Assembly: GCA_964504625.1 (NCBI GenBank)
Contig: CAZDEK010000011.1
Span: 1 to 18,707, forward strand
DNA length: 18,707 bases
Source of the DNA: CAZDEK01 sp964504625
GTDB lineage: Bacteria > Patescibacteriota > Saccharimonadia > CAILAD01 > GCA-016700035
Reading direction: 5' to 3'
The notes below the pieces were generated by a model. That model was not told where the DNA came from and searched no databases. It worked only from the letters and a program-made list of their open reading frames with translations. Both the position numbers and the translations under genes were made by a program. Below, in pieces: positions 1-6,070 of the stretch. Within the stretch, counting starts at the first letter, position 1. Every line of letters starts with the position of its first letter.

Positions 1-128
1 CCAAACCAAAAGACTTGCTAATTTCGGTCAATTCAATGCTGTTCACTAGCTACTATTGTAGCGCAGCAACCTGACTCAACCAACCACAATCACGTTGATT
101 TTCATCGGTTTTTAACACTTTTTTGTGC

Positions 129-134
129 TACACT
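129..134 (+). promoter_or_regulatory. -10 box of the tRNA-Ser promoter
   Basis: TACACT lies 10 nt upstream of the tRNA 5' end, the usual place for a tRNA promoter -10. No convincing -35 box is visible at 16-18 nt spacing. Confidence 0.5.
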
Positions 135-144
135 GAGCCAACGA

Positions 145-234
145 GGAGAGGTGTCCGAGTGGTTGAAGGAGCACGCTTGGAAAGCGTGTATGCGGGAAAC
201 CGTATCGCGGGTTCGAATCCCGCCCTCTCCGCCA
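145..234 (+). tRNA. tRNA-Ser (anticodon GGA), CCA encoded
   Basis: Class II tRNA that reads UCC/UCU serine codons. The 7-bp acceptor stem pairs GGAGAGG (145-151) with CCTCTCC (224-230). The anticodon stem CACGC/GCGTG encloses the loop TTGGAAA, placing anticodon GGA at 179-181. A long variable arm (TATGCGG..CCGTATC region) is typical of tRNA-Ser. The T arm is GCGGG-TTCGAAT-CCCGC. The discriminator G at 231 is followed by a genomically encoded CCA at 232-234. No mismatch suggests a pseudogene. Confidence 0.97.
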
Positions 235-258
235 TGACTTATGAGTTAATTACAGAAG

Positions 259-298
259 AAGCCCGATGTAAACCGGTAGGTTCACATCGGGCTTTAAC
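259..298. terminator. Hairpin between tRNA-Ser and the convergent NYN-like gene
   Basis: An 11-bp perfect stem (259-269 with 284-294, core GCCCGATGT) is extended by an inner AACC/GGTT helix with a GGTA loop. It lies 25 nt after the tRNA, and its 3' arm touches the stop codon of the convergent minus-strand gene, so it could serve both. The T tract is short on both strands, so termination may be inefficient. Confidence 0.7.
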
Positions 299-1313
299 TT
301 GCCACAGGGGCACAGGATGAGACGAAGCCATCGAGCCAGAACTGCTGGTATGCATCAAGGGCTCGACGAGTCGCAGGCCTAGTGTTGGCGTACTGCTCAC
401 GCATCATCACCAGAATAGGCTCGACTCCGTATCGGTCCTTCAGCCGTTCAGCAGCTGGCAGGTGATTCCGAAAGTCGCCCCCGATCAGGTAGACAACTGC
501 CTCGCCTTCGAGCGGATCATCATGCAAGAAGTGCTGATTCACCCAGTCTGTCAGATCGAGGTCGATGTCTGCCAGATGATGCGTGCGACGGTAGACCCGC
601 TGGACACGATGCATTAGCCCCCGAATCATCAACGCCAACTCTTCATCCGGCATCGTCTTCACGTCATCGATCTGCACGTGCTTACGATAACGTGAAGTGG
701 CCTTCAGCGAGGTCACGATGCTCTCAAACTCACTGCGACGAGCAAGCCATTCGTAGCTGAGCAGCAGCTCATTTACGTCTCTGCAGGTCTCGAGCAGGCG
801 TGCGGCCTCATGTTCATCTCGCAGCGCAAGCCCTCCATGGGTGCGGCTGCGGATCGAACGGATATGCCTGCGCTCGAGTAAGCCAGAGTCGGCATAGACA
901 CGGAGAATGAGTAGCGCTTGCTCGTAGATGAGCTGACGATCCTCGACTAGTGAAGGGTCGGCATCACGGAGATCAAGGCTACGCATGTGCGACGGCTGAT
1001 GGAAGAACTCGTAGAGCCGCATATAGGCGGCTGTCTCGGCGATAAGCTTGGCAGTGCGCTCCTGGCGCGGCTTGGCAAAAACCTCCCAGCCAGCACCACT
1101 CATCTCTTCGCGCAGTTGTGACGTCAGCGCCTTATCTTCGTAGCTGAAGACACGGGCTTCGAAGCTCATTGCAGCCGGCGAGACATCGAGACGTCGCGCG
1201 GCATCGAGTTCGAGCGCATCACGCAGATAGCCAAAGTTCACAGTCTGTGCGTGTCGCTCCAGAAAGACTTCCAGGTTGGGCCAATCAAGTGCAGCGAGTG
1301 CCTGCTTGGGCAT
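294..1313 (-). CDS. NYN/PIN-like nuclease-fold protein with a large helical insert
   Basis: 339 aa, no signal peptide or membrane segment, so cytoplasmic. The N-terminus ALAALDWPNLEVFL resembles the first strand of NYN domains (iDgeN), with D10 and N13 retained. GWEVFAKPR (76-83) resembles the following strand. The C-terminal YLIGGDFRNHLP (275-286) resembles the NYN SGDgDF strand, with D280. An acidic stretch DIDLDLTDWV (249-258) could provide the central aspartate. Between these lies about 150 residues of mainly helical sequence not normal for NYN domains, which are usually continuous over about 150 aa. NYN proteins are metal-dependent RNases of the PIN-like fold, so RNA cleavage is a guess from the fold. 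The ATG at 1313 has a good Shine-Dalgarno (AAGGGGG). It is a single gene with its own promoter, convergent with the tRNA. The assignment rests on motif reading only. Confidence 0.5.
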   Translation of the reverse strand: MPKQALAALDWPNLEVFLERHAQTVNFGYLRDALELDAARRLDVSPAAMSFEARVFSYEDKALTSQLREEMSGAGWEVFAKPRQERTAKLIAETAAYMRLYEFFHQPSHMRSLDLRDADPSLVEDRQLIYEQALLILRVYADSGLLERRHIRSIRSRTHGGLALRDEHEAARLLETCRDVNELLLSYEWLARRSEFESIVTSLKATSRYRKHVQIDDVKTMPDEELALMIRGLMHRVQRVYRRTHHLADIDLDLTDWVNQHFLHDDPLEGEAVVYLIGGDFRNHLPAAERLKDRYGVEPILVMMREQYANTRPATRRALDAYQQFWLDGFVSSCAPVAS

Positions 1314-1356
1314 GTTTTCACCCCCTTACGGGCCATCGTAGGTACTATGGAAGCTG

Positions 1357-1385
1357 ATTATACGATAAACTTGCAAAAAGCACAA
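1357..1385 (-). promoter_or_regulatory. Promoter of the NYN-like gene
   Basis: On the minus strand TTGTGC (1380-1385), a 17-bp spacer and a perfect TATAAT (1357-1362) point at the gene starting at 1313, leaving a leader of about 35-40 nt that carries the Shine-Dalgarno. Confidence 0.65.
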
Positions 1386-1391
1386 GTTATT

Positions 1392-1616
1392 TTATTGCTG
1401 TCTCGGCATTAGCCACATGAGACATAGCCCAGCTAGCAAAGTTGCTACCCCCACCTTGAGGCCCGTCATACTACACGTTGAGCTCACGACATTACCGGAA
1501 GCAATACATGTCGTTTGCGGGCAGGCCCCACGCACATAGCACAGTACGAAGCCCAACAGGATTGAAGTCAATACAACGACAGCCAACCAACCCCATCGCT
1601 TCAATTGCGTTGCCAC
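1392..1616 (-). CDS. Small membrane protein with two transmembrane helices
   Basis: 74 aa. A basic N-terminus (MATQLKRWGW) is followed by a hydrophobic helix at about 10-28, a Cys-containing loop (cysteines near CPQTTC and STC) and a second hydrophobic helix at about 52-69, giving a hairpin with both ends probably cytoplasmic by the positive-inside rule. The start is a GTG overlapping the end of the preceding gene by 16 nt, with a weak Shine-Dalgarno, so expression by translational coupling in the isomerase operon is likely. No family is recognised. The extracytoplasmic cysteines could form disulfides. The hydrophobic pattern supports a real gene, but it is short. Confidence 0.55.
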   Translation of the reverse strand: MATQLKRWGWLAVVVLTSILLGFVLCYVRGACPQTTCIASGNVVSSTCSMTGLKVGVATLLAGLCLMWLMPRQQ

Positions 1617-2254
1617 TTCTGACGCAAGAACTCAGTCGCTTGCTGGCTCGATACCGGCTCAGCATCACGAGCCAGACTCAGCGCTTCGGTCACCAGCTTG
1701 GCCTGCTCAGCCGTCATGCTCGAGCCGTCTTCTTCGCGAGTGTCACCGTCATTGTATATACCGATAGACTCGAGCTCGCTCTTCCCGTCGCTCAGTAGAA
1801 TGTTCGCAACCGGAGCGTGATCCATGTTGTGTTCTCCTTGTGCACCACCAACCGATTCCGCCCAATGGTCCGCTCGGGCCAAGCCCGTAGAAGAAGCCCG
1901 ATTATTTTCACCACTATCCATCCGTATCGTCAGGACAGTGTCATCGAGTATGAAATAGAGCTCGCGAGCTACAACAAGATCCTTGCGGCTCAGTGCAGCA
2001 CTATCATAGCGCTCAGTTTGATGGCGCAAGTAATCAGCATAGATCGTACCGGGCTGTTCGACAGCCAGCTGCGCCCGTAACGCCTCAACATCTTCTGTAG
2101 ACAGCGTATGCGGTTCAGACTGCTCAAAGTGCCGCATGAACAGCTCGGCGATAACTTTTTTCCAGCCCTCGCCATACTTCATTCTCTCGGGGGCAGACAG
2201 CTCTGCGCTCGGTTGATGTAATTCGCCTGCCCCATAGCCTTCGCCGCTAATCAT
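1601..2254 (-). CDS. Unrecognised acidic cytoplasmic protein in the isomerase operon
   Basis: 217 aa, not recognised. It has no signal peptide or membrane segment. The N-terminal half (about 25-110) reads as amphipathic helices, including ELFMRHFEQ and DYLRHQTERYDSA. The middle (about 110-175) is acidic and low in complexity. The C-terminus (about 178-217, MTAEQAKLVTEALSLARDAEP...) is again helical. The ATG starts immediately after the isomerase stop (TAG-GT-ATG), with a GGGGTAGGT purine stretch inside the isomerase end acting as Shine-Dalgarno, so the two are cotranscribed and coupled. The next gene overlaps its 3' end. A role linked to the isomerase or to cell-surface sugar metabolism is possible only by context. 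Confidence 0.75.
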   Translation of the reverse strand: MISGEGYGAGELHQPSAELSAPERMKYGEGWKKVIAELFMRHFEQSEPHTLSTEDVEALRAQLAVEQPGTIYADYLRHQTERYDSAALSRKDLVVARELYFILDDTVLTIRMDSGENNRASSTGLARADHWAESVGGAQGEHNMDHAPVANILLSDGKSELESIGIYNDGDTREEDGSSMTAEQAKLVTEALSLARDAEPVSSQQATEFLRQKWQRN

Positions 2255-2256
2255 AC

Positions 2257-3306
2257 CTACCCCAGCTTGTGCTTCAACTCTTCAACGAGATCTACCGGCG
2301 TTGGATCGATGCCATTGAGGATCCCCAGATAAGCCGACACATAATCACCTAAAAGTATAGTCCACAGAATCTGCTGAATAAGTGTCGTGCCCTCGGCATG
2401 GACAATCACCGGATCGTAGCCGTGAACTTTGAGGATCTCCCGTGTGATCTGGAAGCGCTTCTGCACACGCTCATGATCGAGTGAAGATTCAAGCTGCAAT
2501 GCCGCCAAATGCTTCGTTTTTGGAAATAGCCAGCCCTGATACTCGTTGTGATTCAACTCAGGATAGACATTACAGTATGCCAATTGCTTTGAGTTTTCGT
2601 TGATATCAATCTTCCATTTATAGGTTGCTGCCCGCAATGTCGGGCCCCCGTAGATAATCACCGGCTTGCCAACTAGTGTGCGCGCAATCTTGATCGCAAG
2701 ATTATCATTGTCGAAATTATCTAAGCTCATCTTTGACTTCTCGATATCAAGCCAGTCGCCGGTATCTATCAACTCGCGCCGCAGATCGGTCCCGCCCGCA
2801 AGATTCAGATCCGAGAGCAAGCATGCCAGAGCTTTGAGACCAGCCATTACTGATAATCGTGGCTGCGAGACCTGAGGAAGCTGCAGGGTAAAATAGCCTT
2901 TCTCCTGCGCGATCTCGAGCAGCTTGCCGCCAGCCGTCATAATTACAATGCGGGCCCGGCGTTTTTGAGCGTCATCAAGCGCTGACAAAGTTTCTTCGGT
3001 ATTGCCCGAATAGCTTGATACAACCACCAGTGTGCTGGGCCCAACATAGTTCGGGAGATCATAATTACGTGAGACCTCAAAAGGCACCGCAAGTCGACTG
3101 CCCAGCCAGCTGCGCAGGATGTCCGCTGATAGCGCCGAGCCACCCATCCCTGTCAGGATAATATTCTGCAGACCTTCACCCCAGTCGGAGGTAACATCGT
3201 CACGCATCGAATCAGCAAAATTCAGTCGCAAGTGCGCTGGCTGCGCATCTACGGCGTCAAAGATATGATATTTGTCGAGTTCGGAAAGTTTGGCTAGATC
3301 GTTCAT
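2257..3306 (-). CDS. Bifunctional phosphoglucose/phosphomannose isomerase (SIS family)
   Basis: 349 aa, the usual length of the short bifunctional PGI/PMI family, which interconverts fructose 6-phosphate with glucose 6-phosphate or mannose 6-phosphate in the cytoplasm. Two SIS-type lobes are visible. GMGGSALSADI (53-63) and SYSGNTEET (98-106) form the phosphosugar site. PELNHNE (249-255) carries the conserved catalytic Glu/His region. The C-terminal IDPTPVDLVEELK (333-345) is a family signature with the second-lobe lysine. An in-frame GTG 18 nt upstream (3324) exists, but I chose the ATG at 3306 because a -10 box lies just 6 nt before it. It heads an operon with the 217-aa and 74-aa genes and diverges from the accessory block. 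Confidence 0.93.
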   Translation of the reverse strand: MNDLAKLSELDKYHIFDAVDAQPAHLRLNFADSMRDDVTSDWGEGLQNIILTGMGGSALSADILRSWLGSRLAVPFEVSRNYDLPNYVGPSTLVVVSSYSGNTEETLSALDDAQKRRARIVIMTAGGKLLEIAQEKGYFTLQLPQVSQPRLSVMAGLKALACLLSDLNLAGGTDLRRELIDTGDWLDIEKSKMSLDNFDNDNLAIKIARTLVGKPVIIYGGPTLRAATYKWKIDINENSKQLAYCNVYPELNHNEYQGWLFPKTKHLAALQLESSLDHERVQKRFQITREILKVHGYDPVIVHAEGTTLIQQILWTILLGDYVSAYLGILNGIDPTPVDLVEELKHKLG

Positions 3307-3312
3307 GGAGTC

Positions 3313-3341
3313 ATTATCTCGCACTCCCCCTCTGCTGTCGA
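3313..3341 (-). promoter_or_regulatory. Leaderless promoter of the isomerase operon
   Basis: On the minus strand TCGACA (3336-3341, 5 of 6 to consensus), a 17-bp spacer and GATAAT (3313-3318, 5 of 6) stand 6 nt before the ATG at 3306. Transcription would begin at or next to the A of the start codon. The purine run GGGGGAG lies between the two boxes, so it would not be in the mRNA. Confidence 0.7.
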
Positions 3342-3360
3342 ACCAAGTGTCTTGATTTTT

Positions 3361-3395
3361 TTGTCAATAAATTATAATATGCTGTTTATCGACAA
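3361..3395 (+). promoter_or_regulatory. -10 box flanked by an 11-bp inverted repeat (operator candidate)
   Basis: TTGTCAATAAA (3361-3371) and TTTATCGACAA (3385-3395) are reverse complements at 10 of 11 positions, separated by 13 bp that contain a perfect TATAAT (3373-3378). A possible -35 is TTGATT at 3352 with a short 15-bp spacer. The layout suggests a dimeric repressor covering the core promoter of the gene starting at 3448. Confidence 0.6.
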
Positions 3396-3447
3396 TGACG
3401 TCGTGAAAGTTCCACACGTACCTACTACCAGAAAGAAGGTGGTTGAC

Positions 3448-3897
3448 GTGCCCCAGCGTCACCCCAACACCCCCGCCGAGATCCGGACCGCCCAGCACAG
3501 GCTGCGTGACGCTTTCGTCGCGGCCAGCAATGGCAACTACGGGCCGGCTCTCAACCTGGCCTGCCATCAGGTGACCCTCCGCCGCACCAGTGGGCCAGAC
3601 ATCCGTCTGCGGATCTGGGACTCCCAGATCATGACGTCGGTCGAGACCTACCTCACCTGGCTGGAGGCTGTGCAACGCGCCTACCGTCAGGATGGCCTCA
3701 TGACCGCCGGCACGACGACGTGCGTCATGGAGTCGTTGGTGTACTGGTACTCCAAGGATCGTGGCAAGCACCCGGGCTGGACAGAGCGCATGCGCGCCCT
3801 GTCTGAGATGCCCGAGTTCGAGCCGTGGACCGAGGAGATCAACCAGCGCTTGCGCAAGGGCAAGCTGAAGCTCGACGAGTTCGAAACCATCGCCTAG
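3448..3897 (+). CDS. Unrecognised helical protein of the accessory block
   Basis: 149 aa from a GTG at 3448. The open frame extends upstream, but that part has no coding character, while AGAAGGTGG sits 5 nt before this GTG. From here codons become GC-rich at the third position, unlike the isomerase next door. The protein is soluble, with helices around 12-40, 62-85 and 118-145, and Trp/Tyr-rich stretches (YLTWLEAVQRAYR, SLVYWYSKDRGKHPGW). It has no recognised catalytic motif. It is the only plus-strand gene of the block, diverges from the isomerase and ends in a very strong terminator. Its operator-like promoter suggests tight control. Phage or plasmid origin is suspected from style alone. 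Confidence 0.75.
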   Translation: MPQRHPNTPAEIRTAQHRLRDAFVAASNGNYGPALNLACHQVTLRRTSGPDIRLRIWDSQIMTSVETYLTWLEAVQRAYRQDGLMTAGTTTCVMESLVYWYSKDRGKHPGWTERMRALSEMPEFEPWTEEINQRLRKGKLKLDEFETIA

Positions 3898-3914
3898 TTC
3901 GGAGCGGGGAACCT

Positions 3915-3950
3915 GCCCCCGGTAGACAGAGATGTCTACCGGGGGCTTTG
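3915..3950 (+). terminator. Strong intrinsic terminator
   Basis: A perfect 14-bp stem (3915-3928 with 3933-3946) closed by a GAGA tetraloop is followed by TTTGCTTT. It lies 17 nt after the stop of the plus-strand gene. Confidence 0.9.
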
Positions 3951-3973
3951 CTTTACTCTTAAGTAAATGAAGA

Positions 3974-4004
3974 GGCCTCCAGCGGGATAGGACCGCTGAA
4001 GGCC
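3974..4004 (-). terminator. Intrinsic terminator of the minus-strand accessory genes
   Basis: GGCCT/AGGCC and CAGCGG/CCGCTG pair (3974-3985 with 3993-4004) with one internal mismatch and a 7-nt loop. On the minus strand it is followed by T-rich sequence and lies just past the stop at 4018. With the 3915-3946 hairpin it insulates the two convergent units. Confidence 0.75.
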
Positions 4005-4017
4005 GTGCGAAGAAGGG

Positions 4018-4296
4018 CTACTTCTTCTTGGGGGGCTTGAGACCCCGATTGCGAGACGAGTGGTGACCCACCTCGGCCAGACGGATCTGTGACCCCATGA
4101 AGCTGGGGTCCGAGCCGGTACGCCGACGCAAGCGTCGGGTCTTCTGGCCACCGGGGAGGCGGCGGCGAGCTTTGTTGCGCAGCCCTCGAGCTGGCGGCTC
4201 ATTGACATCCTCTCCAGGCAAGCTCCTCTTCAGCTCGAGCTGAAAGGGCGTGAAGTAGTCCACACCCTCGAGCACGAGATCAGCAGGTAGTGCCAT
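4018..4296 (-). CDS. Small highly basic protein, function unknown
   Basis: 92 aa, not recognised. The N-terminal third (MALPADLVLEGVDYFTPFQLEL) is neutral. The rest is extremely rich in Arg and Lys (RNKARRRLPGGQKTRRLRRR, ending LKPPKKK), which suggests binding to nucleic acid or ribosomes and probably intrinsic disorder. The Shine-Dalgarno AAGGAGGGAG before the ATG at 4296 is one of the strongest in the window, so high translation is expected. It starts 20 nt after the 162-aa gene on the same strand and probably shares its transcript. The reading frame is GC-rich like the rest of the block. Confidence 0.75.
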   Translation of the reverse strand: MALPADLVLEGVDYFTPFQLELKRSLPGEDVNEPPARGLRNKARRRLPGGQKTRRLRRRTGSDPSFMGSQIRLAEVGHHSSRNRGLKPPKKK

Positions 4297-4316
4297 TTGT
4301 CTCCCTCCTTGACGTG

Positions 4317-4805
4317 TCAGGCGTACTGAAGCTGGCGCTCCGGATGGGGCACCAAGGTGATCGACTGGTCGTGACGACTCACGAGCATGGCACAGACGCG
4401 CTCGAATTCGATCATCTCGCGTCGCGTCAGGGGGAGCCGGCAGCCTCGCACCCTCGCCAAGTACTGGAAGGCATAGGTTGAGGTTGCGAACTCGGACTCA
4501 CTGACGATCGTGAAGACTGGGAGCAGACGCGCCTGATCGACGATGTCGCGGTGGTACACAGCCCAACCAAGCAACTGCTCGGCTGTCGGGTACTCCGGCC
4601 GCGTGGCACGATGCGACTCGATGGCGGAAGCCAGTGCGTTCAGCGCCGACTTCCACTGCTCGAGGCTCTCGCTGTAGAGCCAGTTCTTCACAGTCTGCTG
4701 ACCCTGCACGAAGCAGAGGCCAGCATCTTCCACGAGCCGAATGAGCGGATTCATGTACTGATACCGGTTGTCACCGTAGAGCACGGGGGGAATGAGCGAA
4801 GGCAT
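4317..4805 (-). CDS. Unrecognised helical protein of the accessory block
   Basis: 162 aa from the ATG at 4805. The frame is open further upstream, but AGAGG stands 7 nt before this ATG and the coding style begins here. The protein is soluble and helical, with an N-terminal VLYGDNRYQYMNPLIRLVEDAG, a central SLEQWKSALNALASAIESH and a C-terminal LTRREMIEFERVCAMLV helix. No catalytic motif or family is recognised. It is followed after 20 nt by the small basic protein and preceded by a leader of about 95 nt from an operator-rich promoter. The two genes look like one unit. Mobile-element or phage origin is possible, but nothing diagnostic is present. Confidence 0.75.
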   Translation of the reverse strand: MPSLIPPVLYGDNRYQYMNPLIRLVEDAGLCFVQGQQTVKNWLYSESLEQWKSALNALASAIESHRATRPEYPTAEQLLGWAVYHRDIVDQARLLPVFTIVSESEFATSTYAFQYLARVRGCRLPLTRREMIEFERVCAMLVSRHDQSITLVPHPERQLQYA

Positions 4806-4891
4806 GGGGGTGCCTCTTTCTTGGGGTTGAAGGTGCTGGGGCAATGAAAAGAGAACGTCGCCTTTGAAGCGGTTACTTCGCGGATAACGCC

Positions 4892-4945
4892 CTCCCACAG
4901 AATTCGTATGGTACCAAATTATGTGGGAGAGGACAAAACGTTTGG
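4892..4945 (-). promoter_or_regulatory. Promoter with inverted repeat and AAACGTTT element
   Basis: On the minus strand TTGTCC (4931-4936), a 17-bp spacer and TACCAT (4908-4913) face the gene at 4805. CTCCCACA (4892-4899) and TGTGGGAG (4922-4929) form a perfect 8-bp inverted repeat that brackets the -10. A 14-mer GACAAAACGTTTGG (4932-4945, palindromic core AAACGTTT) overlaps the -35 and recurs inverted at 5965-5978. The rest of 4806-5031 holds only short GC-rich hairpins and no gene. Confidence 0.6.
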
Positions 4946-5031
4946 GTGTGGCCAGAGGGGCCAGGAGCAGGTGCGGTAGGCACCCTTGCGGTCGAACCGC
5001 AGCTCCCAGCCCCTCGCCTGGGTGGGGCGAA

Positions 5032-5862
5032 TCAGCGCTTGGAGCGCTTGCGGGCCTCCTTGGCGGAGAGCCGCTGGCGCTTGGGACGAGACGGAGCCGG
5101 CTTCGGCGCCGTCTCGGGAGCCGGCTGAGTGGCCTGCTCCTCCTGCCGACGCAACCGAGCAGCTTCCTCCTCGGCCTTGCGAGCCTTGCGGAGCTCCTCC
5201 GCCTCACACAGCCGCTGCTCATGCAGCGGTCGCATCTCCTCGAGGAGGGCCTCCTGGATGCCGATCTTGGTCCGCACCTGGTACTGCTTGTAGTGGTAGA
5301 AGCACTTCTGACCGTTGTCGGTGAGTCGGCTCTTGAACCATCCCGCGTAATTCCCTCCACCGTAATGGATGAGGGACTGCAGCTCGTCGTGGAGGACGAG
5401 ACGCCGGTCGGCGTCAGCCCTGAGGGCCTCCACCCACTCGGCGATGTCAATCTTGTCCTCGGCGGTCAGGAGATCCCACTCGCGCAGCTCCGGATCGACC
5501 GGGATATGAGGAACCGTGACCATCATGGTCTCGGGCTCCTCGATGGCCGGCTCCTCATCGGAGCTGACCGGGCCACCACGCAGCTGGGCATGAAGCGCCA
5601 GGATCGCCGCGTCGTAGACGAGGCCGGCCTCGGTGAAACGGAGGCAGTCGGCGAGGTTCAGGCCGATGCGCACGAGGCGGGGCTTCGTGTGCTCGAGCTT
5701 GGACCGGATCTCGGTCGCGAGCTCGTCATCGGTCTCACCCGTCTCCGGGTCGAAGGCCTCGACGAGACCCTCCAGCATCAGGGTGCTGAGACGGACGGCC
5801 AGCTGCCGCTCGTCATCTGAGAGGGAGTTGGTCCTGTCGTCGGTGGTCTCGTTCATGGTCAT
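5032..5862 (-). CDS. Unrecognised protein with acidic N-half and basic coiled-coil tail
   Basis: 276 aa, not recognised. Residues 1-30 are polar and acidic, about 30-100 form helices (LATEIRSKLEHTKPRLVRIGLNLADCL), and about 101-115 are an acidic linker (SSDEEPAIEEPE). About 125-205 contain a conserved-looking core with GGGNYAGWFKSRL and a Cys/Tyr patch (KCFYHYKQYQ). Residues 205-245 are a charged coiled coil (EELRKARKAEEEAARLRRQ), and the last 35 are Pro/Arg/Lys-rich (KPAPSRPKRQRL...). This is typical of a nucleic-acid- or ribosome-associated scaffold, but the function is unknown. The ATG at 5862 follows AGGAGGG by 9 nt. It sits behind an elaborately regulated promoter with a long leader and has codons as GC-rich as the rest of the block. 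Confidence 0.75.
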   Translation of the reverse strand: MTMNETTDDRTNSLSDDERQLAVRLSTLMLEGLVEAFDPETGETDDELATEIRSKLEHTKPRLVRIGLNLADCLRFTEAGLVYDAAILALHAQLRGGPVSSDEEPAIEEPETMMVTVPHIPVDPELREWDLLTAEDKIDIAEWVEALRADADRRLVLHDELQSLIHYGGGNYAGWFKSRLTDNGQKCFYHYKQYQVRTKIGIQEALLEEMRPLHEQRLCEAEELRKARKAEEEAARLRRQEEQATQPAPETAPKPAPSRPKRQRLSAKEARKRSKR

Positions 5863-5901
5863 AAGGAAAAGCCCTCCTGGGGCTAAGGGAGACCACTGTT
5901 A

Positions 5902-5959
5902 GGTCCCCACATACCTGCTTTGATCTGATGTGCAGATTCAATCCAGATACGTGGGGACC
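5902..5959. repeat. 9-bp inverted repeat in the leader of the 276-aa gene
   Basis: GGTCCCCAC (5902-5910) and GTGGGGACC (5951-5959) are perfect reverse complements 40 bp apart. Each arm continues into similar sequence (CCCCACATACCTG and, reversed, CCCCACGTATCTG), so these look like two copies of a protein site of about 14-16 bp rather than a simple RNA hairpin. Confidence 0.65.
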
Positions 5960-6048
5960 GATTTCCAAACGTTTTGTCAAAAAACTAATCTGATAAATGC
6001 TCGATCTATCAGATACACCATCCTAACACAGATCAGATTAAATGTCAA
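5923..6048 (-). promoter_or_regulatory. Promoter with four ATCTGAT operator sites
   Basis: The minus strand has a consensus TTGACA (6043-6048), a 17-bp spacer and TAGGAT (6020-6025), pointing at the gene starting at 5862. The heptamer ATCTGAT or its reverse complement occurs at 5923-5929, 5988-5994, 6008-6014 and 6032-6038. The copy at 6032 lies in the spacer and the 6008 copy at the expected transcription start. The 5988/6008 pair forms a perfect 8-bp inverted repeat (ATCTGATA/TATCAGAT) with an 11-bp spacer. Confidence 0.65.
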
Positions 6049-6070
6049 CGTGTATTGACGTAATTATCAT

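Noticed and set aside
3307..3324. GTG start at 3324 for the isomerase
   Set aside because: It overlaps the GATAAT -10 box and leaves the purine run abutting the start. The leaderless ATG at 3306 explains the sequence better.
3352..3447. Earlier TTG/ATG starts for the accessory gene at 3448
   Set aside because: This stretch holds the promoter and operator, is AT-rich and lacks coding character. AGAAGGTGG precedes the GTG at 3448.
4806..5450. Upstream extension of the 162-aa gene to a 377-residue frame
   Set aside because: The extra part is Arg/Ser-rich, overlaps the 276-aa gene in antisense register on the same strand, and crosses a promoter. The ATG at 4805 has its own Shine-Dalgarno.
4921..5820. 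Plus-strand open frame of 299 codons opposite the 276-aa gene
   Set aside because: It is antisense to a gene with a good Shine-Dalgarno and promoter. Its Leu/Gly/Arg-rich composition is typical of a shadow of GC-rich coding sequence.
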